The position numbers were made by a program, and so were the translations under genes. From Wurfbainia villosa (lineage: Eukaryota; Streptophyta; Magnoliopsida; Zingiberales; Zingiberaceae): a stretch of DNA of 64,000 nucleotides. The DNA lies in NCBI GenBank assembly GCA_025175895.1, contig CM046006.1, forward strand, positions 62,454,288-62,518,287, written 5' to 3'. The notes beneath the pieces are model-generated. The model did not search any database. It was not told the origin of the DNA and worked only from the letters and a program-made list of their open reading frames with translations. This document shows, in pieces, positions 1-9,203 of the stretch (positions within the stretch are counted from its first letter, which is position 1; every line of letters begins with the position of its first letter).

Positions 1-1296
1 AGCATGGGTCTTGGCAAGGAAAAGTCCAACATAAGTTGGCAAGGGAAAGTCCAAGCTTGAGTCTTGGCAATTGGAAAGTCCAAGGGGAATATTGGCAACG
101 TAAAGTCCAAGGGTGGAGTCTTGGAAGTATAAGTCCAATGGTTGGCAGCGTAAAGTCCAAGCAGAGTCTTGGTAGTGCAAGCCCAATGTGCCTTGGCGAT
201 GTAGACCACATTAGCATGAAAATAGCTGATGGAAGCACTTGAAGGCTAGCGTATGGATGAACAAGTCATGGATGACTTGGAAGGATCCGATAGGCATGAG
301 GCTGATGGAGGTGGCTAGAAGGCTTAGGTCTAGGCTAAGGATGGTCTAGCAAGTATGAGGCATCATACTTAGGGTTAAACCTCATGGTTGAGGTTATCAA
401 TCGACTTGGGATATGGACCAGTCGGATGGTCAAGTGTTTTGACACTTGGCAGCCGAGTCGACACTCAGTAGTCGACTAGGATTATGGTCGGTTCCACTGC
501 TGTGAGTCGACTAGTGCTCGACTGCCATTTAATGGCCGAAAAGGCATGGTAGTCGACTGCCATATATGGAAGTCGACTGATGGTTTAGTCATGAGCATAG
601 AATGCTCCATAGCTGACTGGGCAGTCGGTTACATGCACTGGCAGTCGACTGCTAATGTTGGCAGTCGACTGATGAGAGTCTCGTTGGAGTTTTTCCAACG
701 TGGATTGAGTTGTTGTCTCATAACAACTGTGTTGGCAGTCGACTTGGGCCTTATGGCAGTCGACTGCTAGGCGGAAATCCAGCCCGATGCAGGTTAAAAG
801 GAGTTGTTCATGGAAGATTCAGCTAATGGTTCTTTGGGAGCTTTTTTGAGGCGATTTGAAGGTGAAGTGCAAGTGCATTTCAGGATTCTTCAACCTCATC
901 GAAGCAACCAACAAGCAAAGCGCTCAAAACCTAGTTTGTAAAGTGTTTTTTACATTTCATTTGTATTTTGCTTGTATTTCCTTCATTACTGTTGTAATTA
1001 CTTGTAAGAGGTTTCTCTGCCTCCGACTTATTGTCGAGAAGGAGTATTTGTGATTAGTGGTGTTGTTCGCATCGCTAGAGCTCGTTTGAGCTCAATCCGT
1101 GGAGTATTAACTATTCGGTTCCGAACCACGTTATATCGTTTGTCTTGTGCATTGTATTCGTGTTTGTTTTGTATTTCTATTATTTCTGCTGCGCTAACAA
1201 ACATTGTACACAATCAAGCATGCAAGAATGATCAAATTCTGTGAAGCGATGAAATGACATTCACCCCCCCCTCTAGCGGGCGCACAGGTCCTAACA
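1..1296 (+). mobile_element. SIRE-like copia LTR S1, 5' end outside window
   Basis: This is the body and 3' end of a long LTR. It aligns by eye with the LTR at 62199-63456, sharing the AAAGTCCAAG repeats, the AGTCGACT palindromes, the stretch near 1005-1110 and a C-run followed by CTCTAG near the end (1262-1275). It ends with CTAACA at 1296. No primer-binding site follows, unlike the copy at 63459, so it is either a solo LTR or the 3' LTR of an element lying upstream. ATTAC at 1297-1301 would be the right-hand target-site duplication, but the left side is not visible. Confidence 0.75.
440..770. repeat. Cluster of AGTCGACT palindromes in LTR S1
   Basis: The 8-bp palindrome AGTCGACT, or a one-base variant, occurs about nine times in 330 bp, often as AGTCGACTGCC or AGTCGACTGATG. 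The same cluster occurs in S2, in S3 (reversed) and in S4, so it belongs to the family. It lies upstream of the probable transcription start and may be a repeated cis-element; that role is inference. Confidence 0.7.
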
Positions 1297-2104
1297 ATTA
1301 CCCCAAAGGTTGGAGAGTTGATCCCAAGAACCAGTCAACACCAAATCATCACCCTAATCAACAACATCCGAGAAGGGGAAAGAAAGTCTAGCGGTCTCAA
1401 CTGATGGCAGAAGCATCTATCTGTCGCTGTGGTTGAGGGAAACTCAAACCCGTAATGCTCGATCAAAAAGAGAAACTCATGGTGGTGGTTGAGGGGAACG
1501 ATGACGATGACAGATTGAACTGGGCTCACTGCTGCTTGCATCAATGGAGGGCGACAACTGGACCATACTCGAGCGACGACAAAATTTGACCTCAAGCGAT
1601 GATGAGAATGCGAGTGGGGAAGAGAAAACCAACAACAGAACACAACTCACGGTGGCAGCTTGTTGCGACGGTCAGAGGGCGGCCGCGAACGGGTAGAGCG
1701 AAGGCAAGCCGACCGGTGCGGTGAGCTGGCTTGGGGAGCTGGCGATTGAAGAGCAAGGAGAGCTCGCGGTGAATGATTCGGCGGCGGCGATGAAGAGAAG
1801 GAGAAGAAAATTGCGATAAAGTTGCGGTGAAGAAAGAAATTGAGAAACTGAAGAAGAAAGAAATGCTCGGGACCTAATAAAAGGAAGATTGCAGAGAGGA
1901 ATGCTCATCGGCGGAGTAACGACTAAGGGGAAGAATGACATCGCGGTGGGGAAGAGGAATCACATGTGAGAAATTGCGATGGGGGCTTGGGTCCTTTGCA
2001 CGCCGTCGGCTTTGGGTTGACCCCAAGTTAGGTAAGTTCAACCTAAGTTAAACCCAATTTCCACTTAAACCCCAATATGCATTAACCACCTATATATATA
2101 TATA
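1297..2104. other. Unassigned GC-richer intergenic segment
   Basis: About 0.8 kb between two SIRE-like LTRs has no similarity to any other part of the window. Read on the minus strand, 1990 to 1330 is pyrimidine-rich and then GCC-rich, resembling a plant 5' UTR or exon-1 region. It has open stretches of 89 and 102 codons but no domain I recognise. It could be host DNA, a captured gene fragment or part of a retroelement LTR not otherwise present here. A short AT microsatellite lies at 2093-2103. I assign no gene. Confidence 0.4.
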
Positions 2105-2731
2105 CCAGTATCTTATAGTAGTCGATTGACCTTAAGTGGACAGAGCACAGAAGGTTTTATAGTCAACTGGACAGTCGATTGATGGCTTGATAGTCGACTC
2201 ATGGTAATGGCAGTTGATTGTTCAAGTGTCCATTGGTAGAAAGCCAATGTGGATTAGTTCATTGTGAGATGATGGATAGGTGGGCAGTCGACTAGGGGTA
2301 AGTTCTGTCGATTGCCAAAAAGTTGTTGCTGCGTTCCAGACCTCTCAATCATCTCAAAGAAGCCAAAGATTAAGCATTCAAAAGCTCACTTTTAAAGTGT
2401 TGTAATTTCATTTCTTTCATTAGCTTGTATTTTGTTGCTGTTTATTATTGTAAACCTTAGTGTAAGAGGTTTTCTCCACCTCCGGTGTGTTACCGAGAAG
2501 GAGACAAGGTTTAGTGGAGTAGACATTAAAACCCGACCGTGGAGTAGGAACCGTAGGTTCCAAACCACGTAAAATATTGGTGTTGTGGTGTGTGCTTGCA
2601 TTTGTTGTTTTTGCTTTATTATTTCATTGCGCACTAACGAATTGTAGATAAGCACGACATGAATCGAACGACGAAATCGATCCACGCTATTCACCCCCTC
2701 CCCCCTCTAGTGTATCCAAAGGTCCCCATCA
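2105..2731 (+). mobile_element. Truncated SIRE-like copia LTR S2 (3' part)
   Basis: This is the 3' half of an LTR related to S1 and S4. It has AGTCGATTG and AGTCGACT motifs, the block TGTAAGAGGTTTTCTCCACC at 2461-2480, the sequence reading 'accacgta', a terminal C-rich run followed by CTCTAG, and an end at ...CCCCATCA. The 5' half is missing and no primer-binding site follows. Confidence 0.65.
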
Positions 2732-3101
2732 AGGTTTAGGTATGGTAAAATTGTGACTTGAATTTTAAGATATGAGTTTTAAAATAAGGTTTAACCCTTT
2801 TTTAAATGTAAGTTCGATCTTAGATTAGATTTAAACTTAGCTTTGGGTCCACCAAATAGTTGCTTTTAAGGTAAATTTTCAAGTTGTGAGTCACAGGGGA
2901 TGTTCTTAAAGTAGTCATGTGCCTAGATAGAATTTCCACATAGTTGACCACCCAAGAGACTAAGTACTAAATCTTAGTCTAACTTTATAATAAGGTAAGG
3001 GAGTTTTGGTTAGTCCAAGTCAATTAATTGCACTAGGTTGGATCTCCTTTATCTAGACTAACCTTGCATTAACTTGAGCTTTCCTAACTTACTATCACCC
3101 C
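2732..3101 (-). other. Degenerate leader of minus-strand element C
   Basis: The segment lies directly downstream, on the minus strand, of the C primer-binding site, where a copia leader would be. No open reading frame or protein similarity is visible. It ends abruptly at the S2 LTR, so the rest of C is lost or displaced. Confidence 0.35.
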
Positions 3102-3114
3102 TCTCTGATAACAA
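3102..3114 (-). promoter_or_regulatory. Primer-binding site of element C (decayed)
   Basis: Minus strand reads TTGTTATCAGAGAG immediately after the LTR end ...TTATCA. It matches the copia consensus TGGTATCAGAGCC (complement of initiator-Met tRNA) except for a few substitutions. This sets the orientation and the LTR boundary of C. Confidence 0.6.
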
Positions 3115-3115
3115 T

Positions 3116-3675
3116 TGATAAGATCGAAATAGCGATAGAGGAGGTAATGTGATTATTTATAAATTGATATGATAATAAGTAATTTAAAAATCAACAAAGT
3201 GAAGGAGTGAAAAAAATATATAATAAATAATAGAATAACACACAATACATTTTACGTGGCTAGACTTCCCTCCGAGGTTCCTATTCCATGACCTATGATC
3301 TATAACATAGATCAATCAAGAGATAAACTACTATATTTTTTCCTTTTCATAATATCTAAAGGTGGAGAAACCTCTTGCACAAAAATTATAGGGATCTTAC
3401 GTGAAAACCCATCACAGAACATTGTGGAAATTGGATCCCTCCAGAGATCCATGTGTATACACAATATTGTTCGTTCTTACAACTACATCTAGTTGAGAGA
3501 TTACCTTTGATGTGTTTCCCTTTGCAATCCCGACAACAACTTATCTACGATGGATCTCAACGCAATTAGTATGGTCGTGCCTCTTTGGTATCCACATGAA
3601 CACAAACTTTGGAGAATCAAAGTTGTGCTAGCAACACCACACAAGGGGTCTTGGCCAAAGAAAAGGTGCGACTAC
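3116..3675 (-). mobile_element. Copia LTR C, U5-side part (split by A)
   Basis: This is the 3' end of a minus-strand LTR whose other half is at 11138-12419; the two halves are joined through the ACTAC duplication of element A. The minus strand ends ...CGATCTTATCA and is followed by the primer-binding site. It contains the LTR-like block GAGGTTTCTCCACC on the minus strand. The reconstructed LTR is about 1.84 kb. Confidence 0.65.
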
Positions 3676-5604
3676 TGTAGGGATGTATACTGAAAAGTCT
3701 ATCTTTTGTATGAACATATTTTATTTTGAATTAAGAATCACATGATCATTGTTTGCATATTTTTATGGTTATGCAATATTGTCTAATACTTTACATTACA
3801 GATAACATGGTGTGTGGTACACACGGGAGATCATGTTATCGGCTCCTTGAAAAGTATAAGTAAAGGCTCACAACCGAGATGACTTTGGACAAACCATCAG
3901 AATGGTTGTAATGTGATTTGGTATTGGTTTGTCTTGACCATAGAATCACACTAGTGTACTTTGTGTGTATTGAGCAGGACCGACTTAGAGGTGATTCGAT
4001 TTATTGCTGACTACATAATCGAATCGGACCTCAGATATTATATTGTACATACTCTTAATCCCGATATATAACAACGGGCACATATACTTAGTACTCATCT
4101 CTTTGATTTACAAATGGGCGAGATTTATAGATTAAATCGATAGGCTCGGTAAGTTGGGAGATGATATTATTTATATGGTGTGCCGTTGATTATAGGAGGA
4201 AATTGTGTCCTATATATTAGGATGATGATGTCCCCTTGAGGATCTCATAAGGTTTATCATATAAACCCTGCAGGTGGACTTGGTCCGGCATGATGAAAAG
4301 GTTGAGTGGTACTACTCATGGAGTTAGATGTTGATTAATTAATGGTCAGTAAATTAATTAATCGACAGACATTCAAGATCTTAAACACGGGGAGAAAATG
4401 GACAAATAATATATGGAACCCATATTATCATATGGGGATTGGTGAGGTAGATCAATGATGATCCTTTAGTGGATTGGATCATCATTAGTGGATCGAACTT
4501 TATGTGGGCTTGATCCATGGGTGGCCAAGATCCAACTCCTCCTCATGGTCCCTAATGTAGCCTATTAACACCTCATGAAGCTTAGATCCAATGGATAGAA
4601 ACAAAACTCTAAGATCCATAGGTAGAGATTAAATCTCTAAGATCCGACGGTTGAGATTAAATCTCTAGATCCGACGGTTGAGATTAAATCCCTAGAACTA
4701 ATGAAGGAGATTACTTCATGACTTATCCCTAACTCTATAAAAGGAGGGAAAGGGAGTTGGCGTGAACATCATCTAAGAGAGCTAGGCTTTGCGCGGCAAG
4801 AGAAGGAATCCTAGTTGAGATAGGATTAGGGTTAGGGTTTGGAGGCTAGGGCGGCACCAAATAAGGAAGGTGTTCTTTTCTTCTTCCTTCTCCATTGGTC
4901 GGCGTCCAACTCGTTTCCAGCCCCTTTCCATCCCTTGGCCGGCACCCAAAAGCTCTCTTCTCCTTCTCCTTAGGTGGTGGAAACAAGATATAGGGCTTTC
5001 CTTGGTGTCTTGGCCGGATTACACCACAAACCCCTCCTCCTAGTTGGTCGGCGACAAGGATCTCTTTTGTTCCTTGTTGGTTGGTTTTAGGGAGGAGAAG
5101 AACCTTGTTTCTATTCTTCCTCTTGCTTTGGAAGAGCAAGGAAGGAAGATTCGAGATCTAGGAGCTTCGACTTTTTGTAGATCGTCGCCCACACGACGTC
5201 CGAAAGGAGGAAGGTCATACATTAGAAGATTGAGAGGTATATCGATTCTCTAATTTTTATATGTTACATGTTTGTATTTGTTTTTCAATTATGAGTATGA
5301 TATAAATCTATTTGTGGCTAAATAATACTTAGATCCCGATCATAAATACATAAACCGGCGATCCGGATATCGTCTATTCCGCGGCTACTCGTATAATAGA
5401 GCTTCGTCGCTTGAACAACTTGTTTGTTCAAGTGACCTCTCTAAACGAATAGCACGACGATGTCTTGGTTGTTTGGGTAATCCCTTTTGTCTAGGATTAA
5501 ATTTTTTTAATCCGGGCACATCGAGGGGATCGCCATGAACAAACGACCAAGGAGAAGAAGGAAGCAAAGTTTCCTCTCACGGATCAATGAAACCAAAACC
5601 TTCA
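3676..5604 (+). repeat. 5' LTR of copia element A
   Basis: Begins TGTAGGGATGTATAC and ends AAAACCTTCA, directly before the primer-binding site. Upstream of the TATA box are repeated GAGATTAAATC units (about 4625-4695). The partner LTR (9204-11132) has the same length and differs by a few percent by eye. Confidence 0.95.
4736..4744 (+). promoter_or_regulatory. TATA box of element A 5' LTR
   Basis: TATAAAAGG lies about 870 bp before the LTR end, downstream of the GAGATTAAATC repeats. The equivalent box in the 3' LTR is at 10263-10271. B has TATAAAAC at 16487 and TATAAAAGG at 29327; F has TATAAATA at 41475 and 57983, at the matching place. Confidence 0.7.
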
Positions 5605-5606
5605 AT

Positions 5607-5619
5607 TGGTATCAGAGCC
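5607..5619 (+). promoter_or_regulatory. Primer-binding site of element A
   Basis: TGGTATCAGAGCC, the complement of the 3' end of plant initiator-Met tRNA, begins two bases after the LTR end. It primes minus-strand cDNA synthesis in copia elements. Confidence 0.92.
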
Positions 5620-6656
5620 AAGGTTTCTGGTTTTGTGTGTTCAGGATTCGGTTAATTTTTATGCACTTTTCATATATTATATGTGCCGGATAATAGTAGG
5701 ATATGCATAGTTTAACTCTTTGGTTGCAGGCATAAGATCTGACTATTATGGTCATATGTGTGTATGTGATTGTATGTGTGTAAATGTTTATTTTGTTGAA
5801 TCCTTGGGGTTGACGAGGCTAGTATTTAGTTTTTGTAAATTAAATATGACATTGTTTAGCCGCTCTTTATTTTATTTTACTTTCGATCTAGATTTCATGT
5901 ACACTCCCTCGTGGAGTATAGGATCGATGGATGTAAATTAAAATAGGTTTTAGTCTCGGCTTGGATCTCCGGAGGGCTTGTACATGGCGTAGGAGCGGAC
6001 GAGATGGCGATGCGACGAGAGACATATTGAAGACAAAAGCCATAATAGTTGGAAAATAATTTATTTTTCATATTTATTGCTTTTTGTTTGATATGCATGT
6101 CGTAGGCTAGGAAAATTCCTCATTTTCAAATTACTAAGTGGGAGAGGGAATTTTATTTCCCACGGCCTCCATTACAATTTGACAAGTGATGCAAACAAAC
6201 TTGCGCATTGGCTCTGAGTGCCTTCCTCCACATCGGATGAGTTTGTTTGCAGATCATAAGGTCAAATATGGTTATAGAGTATTATTAAGGAGTGTGTGCA
6301 CTTCCCCATCGGAAGGCACATAACCTGAGATAATTACCTTGGTACCGAGTAATGGTGAACACTTAGATACAAATATAAGTATCCTCCCCATCAGAGTCAC
6401 TGCTTTTATTTGTAGGGTCAAAGAGGAACCAACTATTAATTTTACTTGTCAAAAAGTTAGGTTGACAAGATAGTAAAATTAATGGGTAAAACCTCCTCTT
6501 ACAAATGTAGAATTCGTATACGTCCACACGATCGTGGCATACGATATTCTCGGTGTTTAGAGGTGTTGGTTGATTTTAAATTTTATTGTTTGAGGAATCA
6601 ATAATTTTTTGAAATCTAATGTTTTGATTTATGTGATTCTTAGGTTTTCTTTCAAA
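5620..6656 (+). other. Untranslated leader of element A with repeated hairpins
   Basis: About 1.04 kb between PBS and gag has no long reading frame. It aligns with the leaders of B (17340-18375) and F (51930-52971). Three short hairpins lie at 6227-6237 (stem TCC/GGA, loop ACATC), 6301-6315 (CTTCC/GGAAG, loop CCATC) and 6384-6396 (CTCC/AGAG, loop CCATC, one stem mismatch). Packaging or dimerisation is a guess from position. Confidence 0.7.
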
Positions 6657-7442
6657 ATGACTTTCAACCCACTTTCTGTGATACTGAAAGAGAACAAACT
6701 TACTAGACCCAACTATGTAGATTGGAAGAGGAATTTAGACATTGTCTTGACTGCTGAGGAATACAAATATGTACTCCTCGAAGAGTGCCCTCCCAAGCCT
6801 GCAGATGATTCTGGGGAAAAAGAGAGAGAGAGCTATAGGAAGTGGATCAAGGCCGATGAGATGGCACAGTGTTACATTTTGGCATCTATGTCAAATGTAC
6901 TCCAACATCAGCATCAAGCCATGCCCACTGCTTATGATATGATGTTCAATCTCAAGGAGCTTTTCGGACACCAGAATCGGGCTGTGAGGCAAGAAGCCAT
7001 GAGAAATTTGATGACGACCATCATGATCGAGGGAACACCCGTGAGGGATCATGTTCTCAAGATGATGGCTCATTTGAATGAGCTGGAGGTCCTTGGAGCT
7101 GAGATCGATGGGGAAACCCAAGTCGATATCATACTCCAGTCTCTACCTAGGAGTTTTGAGCAGTTTCGCCTAAACTACAACATGAACAAAAAGTTGTATT
7201 CATTGGCGGAGCTTCTGACAGAACTCCAGGCGGCAGAGGGGCTATTTCGTCAGAGTGCTTAGGCACATGCCATGGTGACCCAAAAGGTTTCTACTTCTAA
7301 GTCGAAAGGCAAGAAGAAGAAGAAACAAACTGGGGCGAAGGCGGAGGGAGGTACTCAGGGAGGAGTGAAGAAGCCGAAAGGCAAGTGCTTCACTTGTAAG
7401 CAGACTGGACACTGGAAGAAGGACTGCCCCAACCGCAAGTAG
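6657..7442 (+). pseudogene. gag: gag of copia element A (two nonsense mutations)
   Basis: Capsid/nucleocapsid precursor that would package element RNA in the cytoplasm. Translation is taken from ATG 6657 (MTFNPLSVILKENKL), because the upstream in-frame TTG at 6609 is not a eukaryotic start and F begins at the same ATG. It has the copia gag pattern 'NKLTxPNYxDWKRNLDIVL' near residues 14-32, then helices up to about residue 200. A TAG at 7260 replaces the CAG seen in F. A lysine-rich stretch and a CCHC zinc knuckle (CFTCKQTGHWKKDC, 7386-7427) follow in the same frame. A second TAG at 7440 closes the segment. It is non-functional unless stops are read through. Confidence 0.9.
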
Positions 7443-8029
7443 AACAAATGTATATCTTTTGGTCTAGTCGTTGAAACATGTTTAGCAGTGTTATCTACCG
7501 GCACCTGGTGTGTAGATACAGGAGCCACTGATCATGTCTGCAATACTTTGCAGGGGTTCCAGGAAACCAGACGACTGGTTGAGGGGGAGGTTACCGTGTA
7601 CTTGGGCGATGCCACGAAGGTGGCGGCAGTTGCAGTGGGAGACGTTCATTTATTTTTTGAGAAAAATAAACTTTTGGTTCTTAAGAATTGCCTTTATGTA
7701 CCCTTATTTAGAAAGAATTTAATTTCAGTTTCAAAATTGTTTATGGATGGATATTCTATTTCTTTTAATGACAGAGTTGTTATAAGAAGGAATAGGGACA
7801 TTATCTGTTCGGGTGCATTGATAGGAAATTTGTACACACTTGAACCAAAAGCTCCCACGATGCATATTGAAATTAATAACTCATCTTCTAATTCCAATAA
7901 GAGAAAAGAACCTTCGAAGATGAACTAAACATATCTTTGGCATCTTAGGCTTGGTCACATTAACCTAAGCAGAATTCAATGGTTGATAGCTGATGGACCT
8001 TTGGGTTCATTAGTGGTGGAGGATCTCAT
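7443..8029 (+). pseudogene. pol: Protease and start of pre-integrase domain, element A
   Basis: This continues the gag frame. The aspartic protease motif DTGATDH is present with the catalytic Asp at 7515. 'NCLYVPLFRKNLISVSKL' follows, the usual end of the copia protease region. A TAA at 7926 precedes the pre-integrase signature LWHLRLGHINLSRIQ. The frame then jumps directly from 'VVED' into RT sequence, which is the scar of a deletion. The protease would process gag-pol. Confidence 0.88.
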
Positions 8030-9170
8030 GTGTAAGCTTAATCGGTCCATCTATTGATTGAAGCAAGCTTCGAGATCTTGGAACATCCACTTTGATGAGG
8101 TAATCCAGTCTTATGGATTTATTCAAAGTCCGGATGAGTCTTGTGTATACAAGAGATGTGACGGAAATGTAGTGGTTTTTCTAGTACTATACGTAGATGA
8201 TATTTTGTTGATTGGCAACAATATCAAGGTGTTATCGGACGTAAGGATATGGTTGTCCAAACAATTTGATATGAAGGACTTGGGAGAAGTGGGACACATC
8301 CTTGGGATCAAGGTTATAAGGGATTGCAGGAAAAGGATGTTGTGCTTATCACAAGCTTCATACATAGACACGATTATAGAGCATTTTAGCATGCATAACT
8401 CCAAGAAGGGTTTTCTACCTTTCAGGCATGGAGTACCTCTATCTAAGGAGATGTGTCCTAGAACATCTGAGGAGATAGAGTAGATGAAGGCGGTTCCTTA
8501 TGCTTTGGTAGTAGGAAGCCTCATGTATGCGATGCTCTTTACGAGACCAGATATCTGCTTTGCCATGGGCATGGTCAGCAGATATCAGAGTAATCCAGGA
8601 TAGGGACATTGGACTGCGGTAAAGCATATATTAAAGTACCTAAGAAGGACTAGGGATTATATGCTGGTTTACCGGGCAGACCAATTACTCCCTGTGGGTT
8701 AACTGGATTCTGACTTCCAATCTGATAGGGATAACAGTAAGTCTACCTCAGGTTTTGTGTTTACTTTGGGAGGTGGAGCCATTGTATGGAGGAGTGTCAA
8801 GCAGAAATGCGTGGCGGACTCCACCATGGAAGCTGAATATGTGGTGGCCTCTGAGGCGGCCAAAAAAGCTGTGTGGCTCAGGAACTTCCTGATGGGCTTG
8901 GATGTGATTCCTAGTTTGCCCAGAACTATCATAATTTATTGTGATAATAGTGGTGCAGTTGCAAACTCTAAGGAACCACGAGCCCATAAGGCAAGTAAGC
9001 ACATTGAGTGCAAGTACCACCTGATACGAGAAATCGTAAAGAGAGGAGAAGTTGCTGTGGCCAAGATTGCATCGGAGGATAACCTGGCATATCCTTTCAC
9101 TAAGGCCCTTCCGGTGAGAGCTTTTGATAGGCATGTGGAGGGAATGGGGATCAGATGTATGGCAGTTTAA
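8030..9170 (+). pseudogene. pol: RT (C-terminal part) and RNase H, element A
   Basis: The segment starts at the deletion junction with 'CKLNRSIY', then a TGA at 8055. The RT catalytic motif YVDD is intact at 8190-8201. RNase H follows with the motifs DSTMEAEYV and 'IIYCDNSGAVANSKEPRAHKASKHIE'-like sequence in pieces, ending in TAA at 9168-9170. Further stops are TAG 8481, TAG 8601 and TAA 8700. About the first half of RT is missing, so no active enzyme is expected. Confidence 0.9.
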
Positions 9171-9188
9171 GGACAACATAGTCTTTTA

Positions 9189-9203
9189 GTATAAGTGGGA
9201 GAT
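9189..9203 (+). promoter_or_regulatory. Polypurine tract of element A
   Basis: AGTATAAGTGGGAGAT lies immediately before the 3' LTR. It is the plus-strand priming site and is shared with B (28256-28270) and F (56913-56927). Confidence 0.85.

Noticed and set aside
1335..1941. Minus-strand frames of 102 and 89 codons
   Set aside because: Low-complexity Ser/Pro/Phe-rich translation of pyrimidine-rich DNA; no start context or domain. Kept only as an unassigned region.
4846..5253. Open frames on both strands, repeated at 10309-10780
   Set aside because: They lie in the transcribed part of the A LTRs, recur because LTRs are duplicated, and resemble no protein.
5607..5619. Possible tRNA gene at TGGTATCAGAGCC sites
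   Set aside because: Only the 3' acceptor complement is present, directly after LTR ends; these are primer-binding sites.
6891..7121. Antisense frames within gag and pol (also 8748-9179, 27766-28087, 56445-56903)
   Set aside because: They are shadows of conserved coding sequence on the opposite strand and recur in each family member for that reason.
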